A stretch of 64,000 bases of DNA, taken from positions 1,178,001 to 1,242,000 of the forward strand of contig NZ_JAJKFQ010000002.1 in the NCBI RefSeq assembly GCF_020966635.1, read 5' to 3'. The translations under genes were made by a program, and so were the position numbers. The DNA is from Stieleria sp. JC731 (GTDB taxonomy: Bacteria > Planctomycetota > Planctomycetia > Pirellulales > Pirellulaceae). Position 1 is the first letter of the stretch. Each line of letters opens with the position of its first letter. The notes beneath the pieces are model-generated. The model searched no databases, had not been told where the DNA came from, and saw nothing but the letters and a program-made list of their open reading frames with translations. Below are positions 8,412 to 17,508 of the stretch, piece by piece.

Positions 8412-9827
8412 ATGAACCGATTTCACTTCATACCCTCGGTCATGTGTGCGGCTTTCTTGCTTGCCCTGTTCGCACAGGTTTCATCAAGCAACGATTGTTG
8501 CGCTGCCACTGTAGAAGACTTGGCTGGGGATGGGCAAACCGATGACAGTGCAGCCATTCAAGCATTGATCGACGAATCACAAGGCTCGGTTCGTTTTCGG
8601 AAAGGCGTCTATCGCTTGACCCGCACCGTTGTGATTGATCTTGCGAAGGTCGGTTGGACCAGCCTTTCTGGCGATGGGGTGGCGCAGTTTCGTATGGAAG
8701 GACCCGGGCCGGCTTTTAAAGTCATTGGGAACCACGGCGGAACCGCAAGTCCGGCGACTGTTGACCAAGCCATTTGGGATCGTGAACGGTCGCCAATGAT
8801 TGATGCGATCGAAATTGTTGGCGCCCATTCAGAAGCCTGCGGCATCGAAGCACAAGGCACGATGCAGCTGACCCTGACACGTGTGGTTGTTCGTAAGGCT
8901 AAGGACGCGATACGACTGGTCAAACGCAACCGCAATACGATCCTGTCGGAATGCCATCTATATGAAAACCGCGGCGTCGGCGTTTTTCTCGATGGCGTCA
9001 ATTTGCACCAAATCAACATCGCCAATTGCCATATCAGCTACAACGCCGGTGGCGGTGTCGTTGCGAAACGCAGCGAGATTCGGAACTTGCAAATCACAGG
9101 CTGCGACATTGAAGGGAATTTCGTTGCAGACAAAGTGAATGGTGAAACAAACACTGAACCCACCGCAAACGTGTGGCTCGATTCAAGCGAATCTTCCATC
9201 GGCGAAGTCGCGATTGTGGGTTGCACGATCCAACATGCACACGAAGTCCCCGGCTCGGCCAATATCAGAATCAACGGATTCTCCGAAGTGCGCAAGTTCA
9301 CCGACGAACGCCGAACCGGAAACATCACGATCGCAAACAATATCCTATCCGACGTTCAAACGAACGTTCATCTGGTTGATGTTCGCGGCGTCACGATTAC
9401 GGGTAATACAATGTGGAAGGGGTATTCCACAAACGTGATCGCAAAAGGTTGCGATCAACTGGTCTTTACCGGCAATCTCTATGACCGGAACCCTCGCTAT
9501 CACTATGGCGATGGTGCGAGCGCGAAATTGGGTGTGTTGATCGAAGACTGCAGCAACGTTACCGCCACCGCCGAGCATTTCGGCGGTGAAACGGATCACA
9601 TGGCAGATCTACAGGTACGTCGTTGCGACGGAGTGAATATCGTCGGGTGCACCTTTGCAGCCGTCTCGAAATTCGGAATCGCTTTGGACTCAGTTCAGTT
9701 TGCTCAAATCACCGGTTGTCTCTTCACAGGAATGAATGAAGACGCAAAACAGATCCAAAGCCTGGGCGACAGTGACTTTGAATATCGCAACAACCGCTTC
9801 CGTGTGAAATCGCTTCGGTCCGAGTAG
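8412..9827 (+). CDS. Secreted right-handed beta-helix protein (pectate-lyase/GH28-like fold)
   Basis: A 471-residue protein with a signal peptide ending near SSSNDCCA. GGAG lies about 9 nt before the ATG. VEDLAGDGQTDDSAAIQALI is the N-terminal signature of pectate-lyase-superfamily beta-helix proteins (compare GDGxTDDTxAI). The rest shows repeated short turns with GC/GN at regular spacing (VGCTI, ITGN, TGNLYDRN), as in parallel beta-helix repeats. It probably binds or cleaves a polysaccharide, but no catalytic residues are identifiable by eye. The stop codon lies within the first bases of a dispersed 95-bp repeat. Confidence 0.75.
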   Translation: MNRFHFIPSVMCAAFLLALFAQVSSSNDCCAATVEDLAGDGQTDDSAAIQALIDESQGSVRFRKGVYRLTRTVVIDLAKVGWTSLSGDGVAQFRMEGPGPAFKVIGNHGGTASPATVDQAIWDRERSPMIDAIEIVGAHSEACGIEAQGTMQLTLTRVVVRKAKDAIRLVKRNRNTILSECHLYENRGVGVFLDGVNLHQINIANCHISYNAGGGVVAKRSEIRNLQITGCDIEGNFVADKVNGETNTEPTANVWLDSSESSIGEVAIVGCTIQHAHEVPGSANIRINGFSEVRKFTDERRTGNITIANNILSDVQTNVHLVDVRGVTITGNTMWKGYSTNVIAKGCDQLVFTGNLYDRNPRYHYGDGASAKLGVLIEDCSNVTATAEHFGGETDHMADLQVRRCDGVNIVGCTFAAVSKFGIALDSVQFAQITGCLFTGMNEDAKQIQSLGDSDFEYRNNRFRVKSLRSE

Positions 9828-9919
9828 CCGAATGGCGCCGGCCACGGTTTCAGTGCAATAACCGGGGCTAACGCCCGTCGGCTGATGACCCGAACACGTA
9901 TTTGCATATGGAGCGAAGC
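9825..9919 (+). repeat. Dispersed 95-bp repeat, copy 1
   Basis: Matches 39762-39855 over its whole length with about ten differences and a 2-bp indel. Its core GGGGCTAACGCCCG is a small hairpin, and CGGCTGATG ends the shared block; the same core is found inside the 455-bp repeat near 31.0 kb. The element begins at the stop codon of the preceding gene. Confidence 0.75.
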
Positions 9920-10128
9920 TCTGCGGCTTTTGATCTCTGATAGATATTCCGACGACATGACCTGAAATCGACCGTGTCATGATGAACCAGTTGCCTGAGC
10001 TGTCTCTTCTTATCACGAAGTCTTGCGATCCAAACAATTGCTGACTTGATAGAAGTGAACGGTATATCCGTTGCTACAGATGCCGGCGTCCAATTGGCGA
10101 AGTGATAATCTGGAGGCGATCGGGAATC
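9828..10128. other. Intergenic region before the disulfide reductase gene
   Basis: The left 90 bp are the dispersed repeat. The remainder shows nothing that I recognise except the likely ribosome-binding site TGGAGG at 10111-10116. Confidence 0.5.
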
Positions 10129-11532
10129 ATGCTTAAACGCGAACACCAGCACAGCGCAGGCGCATCATCTTCTATAGAGACGTTTGATCTAGTGGTGCTT
10201 GGCAGCGGGCCTGCGGCTAAATCGGTTGCCGAGGATGCGAGCGAAAGCGGTCACCGAGTGGCCTTGGTGGAGAGTCGCCGTTTTGGCGGAACGTGTGCGC
10301 TACGCGGTTGTAACCCAAAGAAGGTCTTGACCAATGCAGCTCTGCTGCTGGATCGAATGCGCTCGGCCAAAGGTTCCCTGTTCGAATCCACTGAGATTAA
10401 AACGGACTGGAAAACTCTGCATCGATTCCAAAGGGAGTTTACCGATCCGGTCGCCGAAAACACCGAATCGAATTTGAATGACAAAGGTATCGCGACGTTT
10501 CAAGGCGAAGCAAGTTTTATTGATCAGAACACAATTCGCGTTCACTCGGGAAGGGACGATCGGACGGTGAAGGCTGCGAAGTTTTTGATCGCGACCGGAG
10601 CCACGCCGAGGCCGCTTGATTTTGCGGGTAGTGAATTCTTAACGAGAAGTGATCAGTTTCTCGCACTCGAACAAATCCCGAAACGCATCCTATTTGTCGG
10701 TGGCGGGTACATCTCGATGGAATTCGGCCACGTTGCTTGCGCGTTAGGTTGTGAAGTCACTATCGTCGAACAATCCGAACAGTTGATGAAAGGTTTTGAT
10801 CCCGACTTGGTTGAACAGCTAAAAGCATGGTCAATTCGGAAGGGGATTCGATTCCAAACTGGAGCACGCATTGAATCAATCCATCATATGAACAACGGGT
10901 CGCTTGAGATCGCGACCGATGGAAAGGATGTGATCCATGCTGATATGGCGGTGCACGGAGCTGGCCGGATTCCAAACATTCAGTCACTGAATCTGGAAAG
11001 CGCTGGGATTGAGTATTCGGACGACGGGATTCAGGTCGATTCATTTCTGCGATCAACCAACTGCCCTCACGTTTTTGCAGCAGGGGATTGTGCCGACAAC
11101 GGTGGCGCGATGTTAACGCCGGTTGCGAACGAAGATGCCTATGTCGTCAGTAAGAATCTATTTGCTGATGAACCTTCGCATCGACCGGACTATAAAGGAA
11201 TCGCATCGGCAGCGTTTACATGTCCGCCGATCGCTTCGGTCGGTTGCTCAGAACGCCAAGCGAGACAGGACGGCTACGAGATTGATGTTCATAAACGTGA
11301 TACGTCAACCTGGGGTAGCGTACGGAAGACCGGCTTGCCATGCGCAGGCTACAAAGTCATCGTGGATCGATCGAATGATCAAATCTTAGGGGCACACTTG
11401 TTGGGCGTCGGTGCTGAAGATCAGATCAACCTATTCGCATTAGCGATCAAACATGGCATCGACACGAGGGCCATCAAATCGATGCCGTTTGCATACCCAA
11501 CGCTGACGGCGGACTTGAAACGAATGGTATAA
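10129..11532 (+). CDS. FAD-dependent pyridine nucleotide-disulfide oxidoreductase (glutathione-reductase-like)
   Basis: About 467 residues. An N-terminal Rossmann motif (VVLGSGPAAKS) precedes the redox pair GGTCALRGCNPKK, cysteines at about 56 and 61. A second nucleotide-binding motif (FVGGGYISMEFGHVA), the FAD-contacting FAAGDCA and a C-terminal dimerisation domain follow. The C-terminal motif that carries the His-Glu dyad in glutathione reductase (HPT..E) reads AYPTLTAD, with Tyr near 456, so the usual acid-base catalyst is absent. It likely reduces a small disulfide or quinone rather than glutathione (inference). ATG 10129 is chosen over GTG 10102 because TGGAGG lies between them, about 12 nt before the ATG. 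Confidence 0.8.
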   Translation: MLKREHQHSAGASSSIETFDLVVLGSGPAAKSVAEDASESGHRVALVESRRFGGTCALRGCNPKKVLTNAALLLDRMRSAKGSLFESTEIKTDWKTLHRFQREFTDPVAENTESNLNDKGIATFQGEASFIDQNTIRVHSGRDDRTVKAAKFLIATGATPRPLDFAGSEFLTRSDQFLALEQIPKRILFVGGGYISMEFGHVACALGCEVTIVEQSEQLMKGFDPDLVEQLKAWSIRKGIRFQTGARIESIHHMNNGSLEIATDGKDVIHADMAVHGAGRIPNIQSLNLESAGIEYSDDGIQVDSFLRSTNCPHVFAAGDCADNGGAMLTPVANEDAYVVSKNLFADEPSHRPDYKGIASAAFTCPPIASVGCSERQARQDGYEIDVHKRDTSTWGSVRKTGLPCAGYKVIVDRSNDQILGAHLLGVGAEDQINLFALAIKHGIDTRAIKSMPFAYPTLTADLKRMV

Positions 11533-11734
11533 CCCTGCGGTGATATTGGACGCTTTTCACCGGCTACATTTGGCAACGGAGGTCGAACGCAACGAACGAT
11601 TTTGGTTCCTCCGTCGTACTATCGGTGAGGCTTTGATTGGGGGACTCGCTGGCACTGGCAGATGCGTTGGCTGATGTACTGGCAGGGGCTAGATCGAGCG
11701 AACCGTTTTCATCCGTGGCGAGCGGGGTAGATCG

Positions 11735-13591
11735 ATGAAATCTAGTTTCGACGCGTTCGTGTTGTTGAAATGGGCGATAGTCCTTGTCTCAATCAAATTC
11801 TTCGTCGCGATCCTATGGCAGTACCGTTGGTACTTTCCGCCTGATTTCGACCTGTCGCCCTTTCTAGCCGGGCGCAGGCATTCGTTCAGTGGCTGGTATG
11901 CAGCTTCGTTTTACCTGCACATCTTTGTCAGTCCGATCGCATTGGCGCTAGGAACCTTCTTGATGTTTTCGCCGACGAAAGGGGAAAAACATCGACGGAT
12001 CGGGAAGGTACAAAGCATGGTGGTGCTCTTTGGTGTGGTTCCGTCGGGACTGTTGATGAGCCAGCAAGCTTATGGAGGATCTGTCGCGGAAGCTGCTTTC
12101 ATCGCACAATCGATCACGACAGGCGTCACCATGTTGATGGCGGCGCATTTTGCAATGCGTCGGGATTTCGATCGGCATCAGCTCTGGGCAAAGCGATGTT
12201 ATTTGATGCTGTGGTCACCGTTGCTTTTGCGAGCGATCGCTGGAGTGATGATCGTGACCGGATGGGAATCGACGCAATCGTATCAAGCCAATGCGTGGAT
12301 CAGTTGGTTGCTTCCGTTGATCTGTTTTGAAGTGCATCTTCGTTGGGTAGGCGACCGGACTACGAAAGGCGACGAACTTCGATCTGATCAGCGTTCGGCC
12401 GTTGGCCGACTAGATTTGAATCGAACCAGTCGTCGATTGTCAAAAGCGTTCACGATCATTGAGGTACTGGTCATTCTTGCCGTGATTGGGGTTCTCGTCG
12501 GCCTATTGCTTCCCAGTGTCAGGACGGCTCGCGAAGCGGCGCGGCGGATGAGTTGTTCAAACAACATCAAGCAGATTGGGTTGGCGATTCACAACTACCA
12601 TTCGGCATACAAGCAGTTGCCAAAACAAATGGATGGAACGTTTGCGGCGACCCATCAGTCCCAGTCTGACCGTGATCACAACGGCTATCGATTAAGTTTC
12701 CTCGTTGGCCTGCTGCCATTTGCCGAGCAGCAACGCCTATGGGAAGAAATCACAGACGGCGAAAAGTCAGTCACGATGGGGCCGCCACCATGGAGCAATG
12801 AATTCAAGCCATGGACGACCGAAGTGCCAACATGGCGTTGTCCCTCTGATCCTGGAATCGGGTCGCCGGGGCTGGCGCGAACCAATTTTGCAGCATGCCT
12901 GGGTGATGCGATTGAAGGGTTGCAGCACGGGGCTGCCCGTTGGGATTCGAGGCTTTCCGCTTGGGTGTCCGTCGACACCGAACAGCTGGATGCGACAGGT
13001 CGCGGGGCGTTCGTGCCTCGAAAAGTCATCGCGTTTGAAGACATTCTTGATGGTCTTTCTAACACCATCATTGGTGCGGAGATCGCGACCGATTTGGGTG
13101 ACGGTGATATTCGCACGGCGCCACTTCAGGTGGAAGAACTGCAGGTGATTGTCGATCAACCCAATTGGTGCAAGGATCGACGAGATCCCGATAACCCATC
13201 GGTTTGGAACGACTATCAAGACCAGCTGGAGCAGCGATTCGGAGCGCTCGATCGTCGTCGAGGGTTACGATGGGCCGATGGTGCAGCGTTGTACACGGGC
13301 ATGAACACAATCCTTCCGCCCAATCGTGAGATCAGTCTGTCCGGCGGTGACGCCGGTATCGGGATGTTGGCTTCATCGAGTCGTCACTACGGCGGCACCC
13401 ATGTATTGATGGGCGACGGCGCGGTCATTTTCATCACCGATTCGATCGACTGTGGCGATCTGGATTCAGGCACGGTGGTTTTGCATGGGGAAGATGGCCG
13501 TGCACCGGGATCTCCCAGCCCCTACGGCATCTGGGGTGCTTTGGGGACGAGGCAGTCCAAAGAAGTGATCGATGAACAGATCAATCGATGA
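11735..13591 (+). CDS. DUF2306 membrane protein fused to DUF1559 (H-X9-DG) prepilin-like protein
   Basis: A 618-residue single frame. Residues about 10-215 form a multi-helix membrane domain with the DUF2306 pattern (KGEKHRRIGKVQ, then GGSVAEAAF, then DRHQLWAKR). From about 235, KAFTIIEVLVILAVIGVLVG is a type IV prepilin-like helix. It runs into SVRTAREAARRMSC, the NNIKQIGLAIHNYHSAYKQLP block and a full DUF1559 domain ending with HYGGTHVLMGDG (H-X9-DG; His near 551). DUF1559 proteins normally start with the prepilin helix; here it is internal, so prepilin-peptidase processing at a usual N-terminus is not possible. I see no stop between the two parts; a TTG just before the helix could be an alternative start. 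Confidence 0.75.
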   Translation: MKSSFDAFVLLKWAIVLVSIKFFVAILWQYRWYFPPDFDLSPFLAGRRHSFSGWYAASFYLHIFVSPIALALGTFLMFSPTKGEKHRRIGKVQSMVVLFGVVPSGLLMSQQAYGGSVAEAAFIAQSITTGVTMLMAAHFAMRRDFDRHQLWAKRCYLMLWSPLLLRAIAGVMIVTGWESTQSYQANAWISWLLPLICFEVHLRWVGDRTTKGDELRSDQRSAVGRLDLNRTSRRLSKAFTIIEVLVILAVIGVLVGLLLPSVRTAREAARRMSCSNNIKQIGLAIHNYHSAYKQLPKQMDGTFAATHQSQSDRDHNGYRLSFLVGLLPFAEQQRLWEEITDGEKSVTMGPPPWSNEFKPWTTEVPTWRCPSDPGIGSPGLARTNFAACLGDAIEGLQHGAARWDSRLSAWVSVDTEQLDATGRGAFVPRKVIAFEDILDGLSNTIIGAEIATDLGDGDIRTAPLQVEELQVIVDQPNWCKDRRDPDNPSVWNDYQDQLEQRFGALDRRRGLRWADGAALYTGMNTILPPNREISLSGGDAGIGMLASSSRHYGGTHVLMGDGAVIFITDSIDCGDLDSGTVVLHGEDGRAPGSPSPYGIWGALGTRQSKEVIDEQINR

Positions 13592-13906
13592 GCTTTTCAA
13601 TTGACCGTTATCAGGTTGACGAGGGTTAAGGGATGCCCAGCGCGACACCCTGACACCAAGGTGCTGACGCGTTGGATCATCCCAGGTCTGGTAAAGACGA
13701 TGAATCCGATCGTGTCGGTTTCGATGCGTCGAGCACACGGGGTTTATACCACCTCAGATGACGGTTTCTCCTTAATCAAAGGCTTTTGTAGCCAGCTTAT
13801 CATTCACGAATTTGATTGCGCGAAAAAGTGTCGCAGGTTTCGGACGACTTCACGTTAGAAGTCGCATCCACGCAAGTGAACCAGCACAGGAAGAGGCGCC
13901 TTCACC
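13592..13906. other. Intergenic region
   Basis: No convincing gene or repeat. An AGGAAGAGG ribosome-binding site ends it, ahead of the next ATG. The short open frames on both strands resemble nothing. Confidence 0.5.
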
Positions 13907-15352
13907 ATGTTTCGTAACTCGGTACGTTCGCAACCCACCGAAACGCTCGATACCCATCAGAAAGCGCTTGAGGTCAACCTTGATCCACGCCGCTATGGGA
14001 CGTTCGCCGAAATTGGTGCTGGTCAAGAAGTTGTTCGTTGGTTCTTTCGCGTTGGCGGTGCCGCTGGGACGATCGCCAAAAGTATGTCGGCCTACGACAT
14101 GAAAGTAAGCGATGCGATCTACGGGCGTGCTTCACGGTACGTTTGTCGCGAACGGCTTGAAGCAATGCTGGACTATGAGCAGAAGCTCAACATCGACCGC
14201 CTGAAGGAACAACGCGGCGACACAACTACATTTTTCTCATTCGCCGATACCGTTTCGGCACGAAACTTTCATGGCACCAACGCTTGCCACGGGTGGATCG
14301 GGATCAAGTTCCAGGCTCACCCTCAGGACGAAGACAGCCAAATTATTTTGCACGTCCGAATGTTGGACGATGAGGCCGCGCTGCAGCAAGAAGCCCTCGG
14401 GATTGTCGGTGTGAACTTGATCCACGGGGCGTTCGCGTTGCACCACGAGCCGGACTTGTTGATCGCATCGCTTTTGGACGGACTGTCAACGAGTCGAATT
14501 GAGATCGACATGATCGAATTTTCCGGCATCGCTTTTCGCAGCGTTGACAATCGACTGATGAGCCTACGTTTGGTCGAGCTGGGACTGAGCGGTGCGGCAA
14601 TGTTCGCTGCCGACGGCACGGTTTTGCAACCTTCGGAATTCTTCTATCGCAAAGCCATCTTGGTCGAACGCGGTAGCTTTCGCCCAGTTTGCAACGTGAA
14701 CTTGGACATGTTGCGATGTGCCCACGATAAGTTTTCAAAGCTCCCGAGCGTGGCCGGCAAGGAGGTCGCACAGGTCATGGAGCTGACGATGAATAACTTG
14801 AAGGCAGAGGGAGAGATTGACCTCAATGACTTCTTGGCACGTGCCGATGTCATGGCGGCGTGTGGGCTGCCGGTGTTGATCTCGGACTACTTTCGATACT
14901 TCAAACTCGCTGCCTACCTGTCGACGCTGACCAAAGAAAGTATTGCGATCACCATGGGTGCCGGAAGCGTCATGGAGCTATTTGACGAGCAGTACTACAC
15001 CAGTCTGGACGGCGGCATTCTGGAGTCATTTGGGCGTCTTTTCAAAAATGACCTGAAAATCTATTGCTATCCGATGCTGGATTCCACATCGGGAACATTG
15101 ATGACTTGCAATAACCTGCAAGTCCAGGCTCCACTGAAGCAGCTGTTCGGATATCTGCACGACCGAGGATGTATTCAAGACGTCGAAAACTACACTCCCG
15201 AATGTTTGAGAATCCGTTCACGCGAAGTGTTGAAAAAGATCAAAGAAGGCGACATGAGCTGGGAGTCCATGGTTCCCGACAAGGTCGCCGAAGTGATCAA
15301 GAAGAAGCGATATTTCGATCACAATCCGGAATTCGAAACTGCAGACTATTGA
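13907..15352 (+). CDS. Conserved protein of unknown function (EIGAGQEVVRWFFRVGGAAGT family)
   Basis: A 481-residue soluble protein without signal peptide or membrane helix. The N-terminal block LDPRRYGTFAEIGAGQEVVR followed by WFFRVGGAAGTIAKSMSAYD belongs to a family that I recall from several bacterial phyla. I recall it under inconsistent product names (a TonB receptor or nucleotide adenylyltransferase), none of which the sequence supports. Other strong blocks are ACHGWIGIKFQ, EALGIVGVNLIHGAF and VLISDYFRYFKLAAYLS. AGGAAGAGG lies before the ATG. It is flanked by DUF1559 genes but has long gaps on both sides, so is probably its own unit. I do not assign a function. Confidence 0.7.
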   Translation: MFRNSVRSQPTETLDTHQKALEVNLDPRRYGTFAEIGAGQEVVRWFFRVGGAAGTIAKSMSAYDMKVSDAIYGRASRYVCRERLEAMLDYEQKLNIDRLKEQRGDTTTFFSFADTVSARNFHGTNACHGWIGIKFQAHPQDEDSQIILHVRMLDDEAALQQEALGIVGVNLIHGAFALHHEPDLLIASLLDGLSTSRIEIDMIEFSGIAFRSVDNRLMSLRLVELGLSGAAMFAADGTVLQPSEFFYRKAILVERGSFRPVCNVNLDMLRCAHDKFSKLPSVAGKEVAQVMELTMNNLKAEGEIDLNDFLARADVMAACGLPVLISDYFRYFKLAAYLSTLTKESIAITMGAGSVMELFDEQYYTSLDGGILESFGRLFKNDLKIYCYPMLDSTSGTLMTCNNLQVQAPLKQLFGYLHDRGCIQDVENYTPECLRIRSREVLKKIKEGDMSWESMVPDKVAEVIKKKRYFDHNPEFETADY

Positions 15353-15536
15353 TCGAGACCTTTATCTGAGCCCAACGATCGTTGACTGAAGCGGAGCGGC
15401 GATCGCTGTCGATGGATAGAACATTGGCAGTGGGCTGATAAGGATTTCGGTATCTCGTTTTCATCGATCCCCCTGCTTTGCTAAACTTGATCACGACGGA
15501 TTGATCAAAGTTTCCATTCGAAAGGGGGGAGCGTCC

Positions 15537-17423
15537 ATGAAAGGCTATTTTCGTCAGATCGACTGCATCGTGTTGCTGGCAGTCGGGATGGCGCTGATTT
15601 CGATCCTTTCGATGGGCACGTTGCGTCGACGCTCGACTGCTCGGGCCGTGGACTGTCAACAGAACCTCAGCAAGTTGGCGCTCGCCTCGCTGAACTACCA
15701 CTCTGCCCATCGCCAGTATCCTACTGGTGCCGGTGGGACGACACCGGGTGGTAAAGATCCGACGAAAGGAAACGATCTTCGTTTGGGTGCCTTCGTCGCG
15801 ATGTTGCCGTTTTATGAACACGTCGACGTCTACGACAAGTTGACCGCTCCCTTCGAAAAGGACGGGGTTTCGTTTCCCGTGATGGGGCCCGTGCCGAGTT
15901 ATGACCCGGCGGTTTACGAGCCCTGGTCAATGCGACCGAGTGAATTGGTGTGTCCTGATGATCCATATCACGATGACATGCCGATGGCGATCAGCTATGT
16001 GCTCAACTACGGCGACGCGGTTTACTTGGCTGGTGATCTGTGTGGCTATTCGACATCCGATTTTCAACAGATCACGGCAACCTTGGCAGCCCACCGAGGT
16101 GTCTTTGCCCGTGAAAGGGTCGTCCGGATTCGCGATGTCATCGATGGGACTTCGAACACGTTGATGTTTGCGGAAGCCAAGATTGAAGGCCCAGCCGTTG
16201 CGAAGGATATCAAGCAGTTGCCGTTGAATCCTTCGTTGGCATTAAAGCGATACCCGCAAAGCCAGCTTTGGCCGAAAGGACGTGATTCACTTTGGTGTTC
16301 CGGGCTTCTAAGATCAACGGGCTTTCAAACGATCTTGCCACCGAACTCACCTTCGGCAACGTCCGACTTGGGCGAACACACCTGTGTGATGTCTGCGTCC
16401 AGCTTTCACGGTAGCGGAGTCCACGTTGCGTTCGCGGATGGGAGAATTGGATTCGTCAGTGCATCCGTCGATGTCGGTGATTCCACTAGCCCTAGCGTCG
16501 GGATCGCAAAGGGACCCATGGCCGGTGCGAAGCTATTGCGTCCCGGAAGGGGCAGCCCTTATGGCGTCTGGGGGGCGATGGGGACACGAGGTTCCAGGGA
16601 GTCGGTTTCCAGAGAGGCAATGCAATCATTCAAAGAGCTTCCTACCGATCAGCCCGCGAAGACACCCACAGAACCTGAACCGCACCAAGAAACGTCTAAG
16701 CCAATTCCCATGACGCCGCCCGAGGCAGAAAAGGATCCATCAGGCGATCGCGAAAAACAACCAGTAATGTTGGAGCCACCTGTCGCGCCAAACCCCGCAA
16801 ACACGGGCCCCGAAGACACTGTTCCCTCTAGCACCGTGAAGCGACCCGATTCAGAGCCGCCAGTCTCGGTGGACGATGCTGCTAGCCCAACAGACCCAGC
16901 GTCTGTCAAGTTGCCACCTAAAACCTGGAAGCTCGCCGCTGAGGGTAAGACGGTCGTCGGGTGGTTGGTATCTTGCGACGACGCGGGGAATGTTTCGATG
17001 CGATTGCCAGATGGAAAGACAGCGGAGTTTGTGCTGACCGATTTTGCGTCGAAAGATGCGTATCAAATTGTGCAGAATCGCAAAGGGAATCGTGAGGCCG
17101 CGATCGATTCGCTGCGCCCCCGGTTGGTGGAAGCCATCGCGTTGCTTGAGAAAAAACAGTTCAGCGACTTTTTAAAACGCTTCTACCATCCTCAGCCTGT
17201 ATCAGCCGAGCAGACCAAAGAAATCTCTGACCGTGTGTCCCGACGCCGTGGTGTTTTGATTCAGGTTCTTGATGAAGCGATCCGATCAATCGAAAGTGGT
17301 GATATCGAGATGCAGGCGACTGAAAAAGGGTTTTCCGTCGAATTCAAAGCCAACACTCAAGATAATGCTCCGGCTCTGTTGATGACTTTCCTTGAAGGAA
17401 CGTGGTTTGTGACGGGGCTCTAA
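15537..17423 (+). CDS. DUF1559 protein with Pro-rich linker and SHD1-like C-terminal domain
   Basis: About 628 residues. ATG 15537 has AAGGGGGGAG just upstream and gives a start directly before a membrane helix (DCIVLLAVGMALISILSMG). The helix lacks the usual GFTLIE prepilin motif. A DUF1559 domain follows: CQQNLSKLALASLNYHSAHR, VIDGTSNTLMFAEA, and the H-X9-DG motif FHGSGVHVAFADG with His near 291. Residues about 370-455 are Pro/Glu/Thr-rich. Next comes a segment like SLA1 homology domain 1 (TWKLAAEGKTVVGWLVS, ending VLTDFASKDAYQIV), a small beta domain common in planctomycete surface proteins. The last 90 residues are unassigned. Probably membrane-anchored and periplasmic. Confidence 0.8.
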   Translation: MKGYFRQIDCIVLLAVGMALISILSMGTLRRRSTARAVDCQQNLSKLALASLNYHSAHRQYPTGAGGTTPGGKDPTKGNDLRLGAFVAMLPFYEHVDVYDKLTAPFEKDGVSFPVMGPVPSYDPAVYEPWSMRPSELVCPDDPYHDDMPMAISYVLNYGDAVYLAGDLCGYSTSDFQQITATLAAHRGVFARERVVRIRDVIDGTSNTLMFAEAKIEGPAVAKDIKQLPLNPSLALKRYPQSQLWPKGRDSLWCSGLLRSTGFQTILPPNSPSATSDLGEHTCVMSASSFHGSGVHVAFADGRIGFVSASVDVGDSTSPSVGIAKGPMAGAKLLRPGRGSPYGVWGAMGTRGSRESVSREAMQSFKELPTDQPAKTPTEPEPHQETSKPIPMTPPEAEKDPSGDREKQPVMLEPPVAPNPANTGPEDTVPSSTVKRPDSEPPVSVDDAASPTDPASVKLPPKTWKLAAEGKTVVGWLVSCDDAGNVSMRLPDGKTAEFVLTDFASKDAYQIVQNRKGNREAAIDSLRPRLVEAIALLEKKQFSDFLKRFYHPQPVSAEQTKEISDRVSRRRGVLIQVLDEAIRSIESGDIEMQATEKGFSVEFKANTQDNAPALLMTFLEGTWFVTGL

Positions 17424-17508
17424 AATCAGCTGTTAAGTCGTCCGTTATCTAACGCGACGTCGGCACATCAATAGGCGCAAGTTTCGCGGGCAAGCGATTG
17501 ACCAAATT

